A model generated the notes under the pieces. That model saw nothing but the letters and a program-made list of their open reading frames with translations, had not been told where the DNA came from and did not search any database. 64,000 nt of DNA from Haematococcus lacustris (lineage: Eukaryota > Chlorophyta > Chlorophyceae > Chlamydomonadales > Haematococcaceae): contig JASKMD010000016.1 in assembly GCA_030144725.1 (NCBI GenBank), forward strand, positions 2,845,567 through 2,909,566, in the 5' to 3' direction. Below are positions 58,004-64,000 of the stretch, piece after piece; position 1 is the stretch's first letter, and each line of letters starts with the position of its first letter. The translations under genes were made by a program, and so were the position numbers.

Positions 58004-58627
58004 CCCAGCCCCTGCTTGCGCCCCAAACTCAATGGGACCAGCAGCCTCTGCAGCCCTCCGCTGTGCCATAACCTCTCTCGCTTTCTGCACATTGGCACAG
58101 TTAGCCTTCACTCCCCTTTTCTTGCCAACCATGGCCTTCACTAGCCTGCATAGCGGCGAACACACATATCAACACAATTACTGAACCGCATTGTCCCAAT
58201 TTTGTAGCTCGTGGTTGCTTGGGAGCCACAGGCACCAATGCGTTAAGCATCTTGTGCAACCTGTAATTCGACGGCTTGCACCTGCCAGCAATCCGCCTTC
58301 GCAGTCACGCCCCTAGCTTGGGAAAGGGTCTCAATGCGTGCTGTGACGTAGCAACACTGTTGCGTGCCGACCTGAAAACTTGCAATGTCCAGTCACGATG
58401 CGAATTCACTCCGAGCTGGGTCCAGGCTGCCTAAAGCAGTTACTGGGAGTGTCTACGAGGCCCAAGAACACGTCGCATGTTGGGGGCCAGCTACCCGGCA
58501 AATCGTTGGGACTGGCAGCACACTCGTCAGGCCACAAGCAGCCCATCGCACCAACCGGCGGCTTCATCCGTGCAAAAATGAGTTAGATGTTATGTCTTGA
58601 GCCATGGGGGTGCAGCCAATGGCGGGG
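58004..58627. other. Unique sequence with a short minus-strand reading frame
   Basis: A minus-strand frame (about 58165-58004) reads MVGKKRGVKANCANVQKARE with a following Ala/Gln-rich stretch, which looks protein-like and may be the start of an uncharacterised gene cut by the repeat block. The rest (58170-58627) holds nothing I can support. Confidence 0.3.
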
Positions 58628-58633
58628 GTGACC

Positions 58634-59099
58634 TGGGGCTGTTGTAGTGCTAGATGGCTTCAATGTCTCAAACGTGCATGCATATGCGACATGACAGGGC
58701 GCGGCTGCCACATGTGCGCCATATGTAACAACTGTTTCTCTCGACCTCCATACCCCTCCATGCATCTTTGATTTCTTATCTCTTCTCTTCGACCATTGGA
58801 GACGCTTGGGTTGCAGTGTTATTTCGTTCGGGACCATGCACATGCAAGCGCTTTCAACAAGCATCGATGCAAGCATAGCCATGTTGCCTTCACCATGGAG
58901 TGCCATTGCATGTCGAGCATGGCCCAAAGATCCAAACACAATAATGTAGAAATCATCATACCGTCCTACAACCGTCCAACATATCATACAAAAGACATTT
59001 CTGAAACTATTGTGGCAAGGCTGTACTTGTATTCGTCATCCATCTTGAAGGCCCAACTGATCAGACAGCAAAGAAAGAAACACTGCAGGTATCCCCCCA
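58634..59099. mobile_element. MITE-like DNA element, complete copy
   Basis: 466 bp, TGGGGCTGTTG to TATCCCCCCA, with short inverted ends TGGGG/CCCCA and a 6-bp target-site duplication GTGACC (58628-58633 and 59100-59105). It has no transposase. This copy sits in single-copy DNA and defines the exact borders used for the array copies. The superfamily is not identified. Confidence 0.75.
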
Positions 59100-59105
59100 G
59101 TGACC

Positions 59106-59474
59106 CCTTCCATCAGACCTGGAACGTACAGGTGCCTAGCTGTTACCTGCAGCCTGCTGCCCCTTTCACCCCACCTTGTCTCTCACTCTTGTCATGCAGC
59201 CCACTGCATGGCTCAAATCCCACACCTGTGACCCGATCACCTGCCGGTACCCACTGACCCAAACCAACAGCCCCGGTAGTTGCAATGGCCTCCCCCTGCT
59301 GACCCTTGGACCCCACACAGCAGGGCAGTATTGCTAGCTATGAACACCCCATGCCTGTGCAACTTGATCAAGCTGAGCATGGTCTTTGTGGGACTGCTGG
59401 CTGCTGGCTGGCCGCCTGTTTTCCTTGTTTGTCTGATGGTTCTGCAGTGTGGTCCCCCCTGATGCAAGGCTGAC
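59106..59474 (-). other. Probable 3' exons or 3' flank of the membrane protein gene
   Basis: On the minus strand a GGCAGCAGGCTGCAG/GTAACAG donor-like site lies near 59142, and a frame GSKGQQGEAIATTGAVGLGQ is open near 59300. Exon borders cannot be set from the sequence alone. Confidence 0.3.
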
Positions 59475-62400
59475 CCAAAGTCGCCATCTGGTCAGCGGGC
59501 TGCCTGGCTTTGGCCTTGAGCAGCAGGCGCACCAGCTTGGCAGTGTGGAGCGCCGTCACGGCGTTGGACACGATGCTCTGTGAAAACATGGGGGAGGGAG
59601 AGCACAGCAGCAGGGTCAGAGCCAGGGTCAGAGCCAGAGCCAGAGCCAGAGCCGGGAACAACACTAATTCAAAACGATCAGCAGCTGGCAAGTCTCCCCA
59701 CCAGTGTCGTTACATTGACGATACATATTACGCGATGAAATGCTCGCCTTACGAGCTGCCCTCTCCCTCTCCCTCTCCCTCTCCCTCTCCCTCTCCCTCT
59801 CCCTCTCCCTCTCCCTCTCCCTCTCCCTCTCCCTCTCCCTCTCCCTCTCCCTCTCCCTCTCCCTCTCCCTCTCCCTCTCCCTCTCCTCTCTTCACAGCTA
59901 CCTGCAAAAGAGAGATTGCTGAAGCTGACACACCGAACACCACCATGGCCACCTGCAGCGCCTGCAAAAGGGAGTCACAGGATGAGGTGGGTGCGAGTCA
60001 GCGAAGGTCTATGACAGCAACCGGGCAGACGCAGGGTGTGGGCAGGTCCAGGGCAACTGGGAAGAGGCAGGACAACAGGGTGTGGGTAGGTCCAGGGCAG
60101 GGGCGGTGCAAGCCAGTGGGGGTGCCTCACACCCTGCTCATTTCGTTGTTCACAGTAAGGGAACACAGAGGAGGACAGCAATGACAGCAACAGGGCATGG
60201 GCAGGGCAAGAGGGGTCCAGATCCAGGTCAGGGAGGGGGAGGGCTCCTGGAGGTTAAGGGCTGGGAAAGGGGGTGGGGCCTGGGGCGTGGCAAGGCCAAA
60301 GACTGCCCTACCTGGCCTTCAGTAGCTGACACGCTAGTGAACTGGAGCAGCAGCGCCACCAGCAACGTCGCAACCTCGCTAGCCTGCAGACAGCAGCTAC
60401 AGCCAGGAGTAGCGGACGGACCAGGTACGCACATGACGAGCTGCAGGAGGGGCCCCGCCCCGCCCCGCCCCGCCCCGCCCCGCCCCGCCCCGCCCCGCCC
60501 CGCCCCGCCCCGCCCCACCCACCTGGCCCGCCACCTCTACACGGGAGTCCCAGATCCTGTTGAATGGCAGCAGCAGCAGCGTCCACGCCAGCAGCAGCCC
60601 CTGAGGCCAGCAAGCCAGCCCCCTCCTTGACTGCCATCCCACTCTCACCCACACCTCTGACTCACCATCAAATCATAGGAATCAAACCAAGCGAGCTGCA
60701 AATCACCAACCAAACACAAAAGCCAGCAGCCCGAGATAAGGCTAGGGATGGGCCTCCCCTGCGCCTCCCCTCCTCCCATCACACACTTACCCTCTGAGCC
60801 CCCTGCTAGCCTTCACACGCTGAACCAACACCCAACCACTTCTCACACATCACTCCCTCCATGCGCACCTTGGCCCCCAGCATGACGGCAATGGCTGCCA
60901 CAGCACCTGGGCTGCCCGGCTGCAGGCCAGTGCCTTGCTGCAGGCCCACCAGCAGCCCACAGACCAGTAGCTGCCAGGTGCGTGCCTGAGGGCAACAGCG
61001 GGCAAGAGGGGGGCAGAATGAGCAGCAGGCTGGGCGGGTGGGCAGTGGGCAGGAAAGCTGCTTGGGCAGTCAGGCGGGGGACAGGCAGGCGGGAGGTCAA
61101 TCATGTACTTATTCGCTCGCTCGGTCGGTCGGTCGGTCGGTCGTTCGGTCGGACGAGTCGGTCGGTCAATCCAGAAGGGACGCATGGAACAGTGCTGTTG
61201 AACAAATTCTCCGCTGTATGTCAAGGCCGGGACAGGGCAGGTGCACGTGGCGAGGCGGCGTTGAGACTGTGGCTCACCGCCTCGAAGCAGAAGGACGCAG
61301 CGCTCCACCCTCTGTAGTCCTTGTACAGCGCACCTAGCCGCTCATACACCTGGCACAGCGCGGCATGAGGTGGCGTTGAGTTGGCATTGAGTAGCAAAGG
61401 GTAAGGGGCATAGCGGGGCATAGAGTGGCTATGGGTGGTGTAAATAGGCATACATGGTTAGGTTTGTCTAAGAGGTTTGTCTTAGAGTGTCTTAGATGGT
61501 TGGTAGATTAGGTCTAAACGTGGCGTAGAGGTCTGAAGGTGGCGTAGAGGGGCATAGGGTGCTAACGGAGATTAACAGAGCTCAAGATGGTGTATGGCAG
61601 CTGAGGCTGAGATTGGCTAGGGACCAGCAGGGGCAGCAGGGTAAACCAGGGGCATGGGGCTGAAGATGGCCGAAGGGCTAAAGATGGCGGCATGCACGGC
61701 ATGGTTGGGCAGGAGGGAGTGGGTTTGGGTGGAGCGACTGTGGGCTGTCATACTGTCGCATAAGTTGCTAGGATGGCTTCCGTTGGCCCTGAGCAGCAAA
61801 GGCTGAGATTGGCAGGTGTGGGCAGCGGGCAGTCAGGGCCAGTGTGAGGACAGCTAGTCAGGTAGGCGTGGCAGGTGTGGCACCCTTGAGATTGCGCGGG
61901 GCAGCAGGCGGGGCAGGGCGCGGGGCAGCAGGCGGGGCAGCAGCGCTGGGCAGCAGGCTGGGCAGCAGGCTGGGCAGCAGGAGGGGCAGCAGGCTGGGCA
62001 GCAGGCTGGGCAGCAGGCGGGGCAGCAGGCTGGGCAGCAGGCGAGGCAGCAGGCTGGGCAGCAGGCGGGGCAGCAGGCTGGGCAGCAGGCTGGGCAGCAG
62101 GCGGGGCAGCAGGCGGGGCAGCAGGCTGGGCAGCAGGCGGGGCAGCAGGCTGGGCAGCAGGCTGGGCAGCAGGCGGGGCAGCAGGCGGGGCAGCAGCGCG
62201 GGGCAGCAGGCGGGGCAGCAGGCTGGGCAGCAGGCTGGGCAGCAGGCGGGGCAGCAGGCGGGGCAGCAGGCTGGGCAGCAGGCGGGGCAGCAGGCGGGGC
62301 AGCAGGCGGGGCAGCCGGCGGGGCTTCTCACCATCAATCCTCGAAGCCGCGTGGCCTTGCTGCCGCTGGAGGGGGCCACAGGCCAGTGCCAGTGCCCACC

Positions 62401-63482
62401 GCCCTGGCGCTGCACCAGCCCTACCGGGCCCCCCTGCCCCTGCTGTTGCTGCCCCTGCTGTTGCTGCCCCTGCTGTTGCTGCCCCTGCTCTTGCTGCCCC
62501 TGCTCTTGCTGCCCCTGCTCTTGCTGCCCTTGCTGCCGCTGCAGCCCCTGTGCCTGTTGTGGTGAGTGACCCAGCGGCTGAGGCAATCCCCGGCTCTGAT
62601 GAGGGCTGAGCCGCATGCCCTGAGCCTCAGGGTGGCAGCGGCTGCCCCTAGGCCCCCGCCAGACCTCAGCTGGCTGCAGGGAAGGGCGGCTGGCCCGCTT
62701 CTGCCCACCAGACAGCCCTGCCTGCCGCCCCCCTGCGCCTAGGGCCCCTGCTGCTGCCTGCTGCTGCTGCTGCTGCTGCCCCTCATCAACAGGATGACCA
62801 CCCCCCACCCCACCCAGGCCACTGCAGTCAGCCTGGGCAGCACCTGCAGGGCCGTGTGGAAGATCTGCCACTGTGCCTTGTACCACCGAGATGGGGCCCT
62901 GCTGCTCTCCCCCCCCTGCTGCTGCTGCTGGACCCTGCTGCCCCCTACCCAGCGAAGCAGCCCGGTGCCGCGGCACTGACACGGACCCCTGCTGCTGCTG
63001 TCCCCCCATCAGGGTCCCTGCCTGCTGGCCTGCTACTGCTGGGCTGCCCCCTGCTCCTCGCTCGCTGGGGTGGGCTGCTGCTCCCCCTCCCTGCGCCTGC
63101 TGCTGCTCCCCCTCGGCTTCCCGCTGACTGGGCATGGCTCTGTTGGTGGACACCTGTAGGGCAGCAGGCGGCAGCAGCGTGCAGTGAGTGCTCAGCAAGG
63201 CAGCAGGGGGCAGCAGCAGCAGCGCAGCAGAAGCAGCGGCTGGAGCAGCAGGGTGCCAGCCCCAGCGGTATCACCGTGCAGCAGGCAAGCCCTCACCTGG
63301 GCCTCAGCACCTTCAGCCACTGCCCTGACCTCAGCCTCACACACAGCGCCTGGAGCCGAGCTGGGCCTGGGCTGCTGGCCACCTGCCTGCACTGCTGGCC
63401 ACCCCAGCTGCCAGGCTGTGTCCGACATGCCCTGCACCTGCCCTGGGCCCAGCTGCTGCTGTCCAGTCGGCTTGGCGCCAGC

Positions 63483-63527
<45 letters not shown>

Positions 63528-63620
63528 CAGTGACAGCAGCAGCTCCCTGTCAGCCTCCTGTGCCTCACCCCTCCCCCTTTCCCCCTTCTCATGCTGCTGC
63601 TGCAGTGAGGCTGGTGGCAC
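59475..63620 (-). CDS. Multi-exon membrane protein gene, partial, function unknown
   Basis: Six short exons, each bounded by AG/GT and each starting in phase 0, read on the minus strand. They are 61349-61278 (VYERLGALYKDYRGWSAASF), 60985-60869 (TWQLLVCGLLVGLQQGTGLQ and AAIAVMLGAK), 60600-60523 (GLLLAWTLLLLPFNRIWDSR), 60383-60312 (ASEVATLLVALLLQFTSVSA), 59961-59902 (ALQVAMVVFGVSASAISLLQ) and 59577-59475 (SIVSNAVTALHTAKLVRLLL). Four are strongly hydrophobic, so the protein crosses membranes several times. Upstream, a Gln/Gly-rich exon starts at 63153 (VSTNRAMPSQREAEGE) after CCCTACAG, and another ends at 63297 (AVAEGAEAQ) before GTGAGG. Both fit phase 0 and may be the same gene's N-terminal part; the link across 61350-61860 is not proved. 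I do not recognise the family. Confidence 0.6.
59759..59886. repeat. CTCTCC hexamer repeat
   Basis: About 21 near-perfect CTCTCC units within an intron of the membrane protein gene, adjacent to the 59902-59961 exon. On the minus strand it forms a purine-only GGAGAG tract that could adopt triplex structures. Confidence 0.95.
60453..60516. repeat. CCCCG pentamer repeat
   Basis: About 13 tandem CCCCG units in an intron, a few bases from the donor of exon 60600-60523. The minus (transcribed) strand carries GGGGC repeats, a strong G-quadruplex-forming pattern. Confidence 0.95.
61100..61166. repeat. TCGG simple repeat
   Basis: TCGCTCGGTCGGTCGGTCGG and similar units with a few substitutions, in an intron of the minus-strand gene. 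Confidence 0.85.
61350..61857. other. Gap between exon groups of the membrane protein gene
   Basis: Contains degenerate repeats of GGCATAG and GGTTTGTCTTAGAG-type motifs, with no exon that I can support. Likely intron. Confidence 0.4.
61930..62325. repeat. GGGCAGCAGGCT minisatellite
   Basis: 11-12-bp units alternating GGGCAGCAGGCT and GGGCAGCAGGCG. Open in several frames, giving Cys/Pro/Ala-rich or Gly/Ser/Arg-rich translations, which probably reflect composition only. Lies downstream of the Gln-rich exon and may be intronic. Confidence 0.93.
63487..63525 (-). repeat. CAG/CTG trinucleotide run encoding poly-Gln
   Basis: Thirteen CTG units on the plus strand read as poly-Gln in the minus-strand exon 63620-63297 (SLQHQQQ...QAGAKPTGQQQ). 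Pure triplet runs like this are length-unstable. Confidence 0.85.
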
Positions 63621-63806
63621 CACAGGCTGGGGTTGGTGGCAGCAGCTGCTGTGACTGGGGTGATGGAAGGGGTTGGAGCGGTTGGGGCTGGTAGGGTTGT
63701 TGGTCTAGGGTTTGAGGCGGATGGTGCTGAGCAGGTGGCAGGTGTGGCACATGGGGATGGGGCTCCAGCTGGACCAGCTGCTTCACAGCCCCAGGATGCA
63801 TTCCTG

Positions 63807-63807
63807 G

Positions 63808-63893
<86 letters not shown>
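63807..63893. repeat. GGCA tetranucleotide repeat
   Basis: About 21 perfect GGCA units. No gene structure is supported across it; a plus-strand AGRQ frame is an artefact of the repeat. Confidence 0.95.
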
Positions 63894-63896
<3 letters not shown>

Positions 63897-64000
63897 GTGG
63901 ACTCCTAGGTCAGCTCACACAAGTCATAAGAAGGGTCCATCACACATACACCCTAGTCATTCCCTCCCTCCTCCCTCCTCCCTCCCCTCCTGTGTCTTAC
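63894..64000. other. Right edge of window
   Basis: Short CCCTCCT-rich pyrimidine tract near 63960-63990. No gene supported. Confidence 0.5.

Noticed and set aside
61858..62330. Cys/Pro-rich C-terminus of the Gln-rich protein
   Set aside because: It is the translation of the GGGCAGCAGGCT minisatellite, which is more likely intronic; the preceding unique exon is kept.

Overview
The window looks like a repeat-dense piece of a green algal nuclear genome. It is GC-rich, its genes have short GT-AG introns, it carries a chromodomain Ty3/gypsy retrotransposon, and a Fanzor (eukaryotic TnpB-like) gene family recurs in many near-identical copies. The protein style (Gln/Ala/Pro runs, short phase-0 exons) and the Fanzor C-terminus (RDCNAALNMQRIGESKWRP) resemble Chlamydomonadales, most likely a Haematococcus-type alga. 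The species is inference; nothing in the window is diagnostic.

Layout. 1-3370: pentamer-derived satellite. 3374-5656: the longest Fanzor copy (A), with a strong 3' hairpin. 6224-8055, minus strand: a multi-exon gene with a von Hippel-Lindau (VHL) beta domain, which looks like a genuine host gene. 8440-42581: a tandem array of duplicated units. Each unit holds a TCACCCGCATATAG satellite or a Cys-rich gene block, a conserved 330-bp block, a 465-bp MITE-like element, a 5'-truncated Fanzor and a further uncharacterised block. A Helitron (13921-16595) interrupts one unit. A Ty3/gypsy chromovirus with identical LTRs (26443-32320) interrupts another, and that insertion is itself duplicated 10,515 bp downstream, where it runs into a 500-bp N gap. 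42582-56417: a large composite transposon with a CTACAGTACTGTAG satellite and a transposase-like gene. The gene is split by a 3.3-kb foldback-type palindromic element (51338-54634). A roughly 6-kb part of this region is tandemly duplicated. 56418-58003: the displaced remainder of the array unit. 58634-59099: the only MITE copy with both target-site duplications. 59475-63620, minus strand: a multi-exon membrane protein gene with phase-0 exons, continuing towards the right edge.

How it fits together. Most of the window is nested mobile DNA, and insertion order can be read from the junctions: the array unit came first, then the Helitron and LTR insertions, then segmental duplication; the foldback element landed inside the composite transposon's gene. 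The Fanzor family is the most notable system: an RNA-guided nuclease gene with a conserved structured 3' region that could encode its guide RNA. No copy here is intact. A has a nonsense codon and a probable frameshift. B, C, D, E and F begin just before RuvC-I without an ATG. B, E and F are further broken. Coding boundaries rest on reading frames, splice consensus and comparison among copies, not on alignments.
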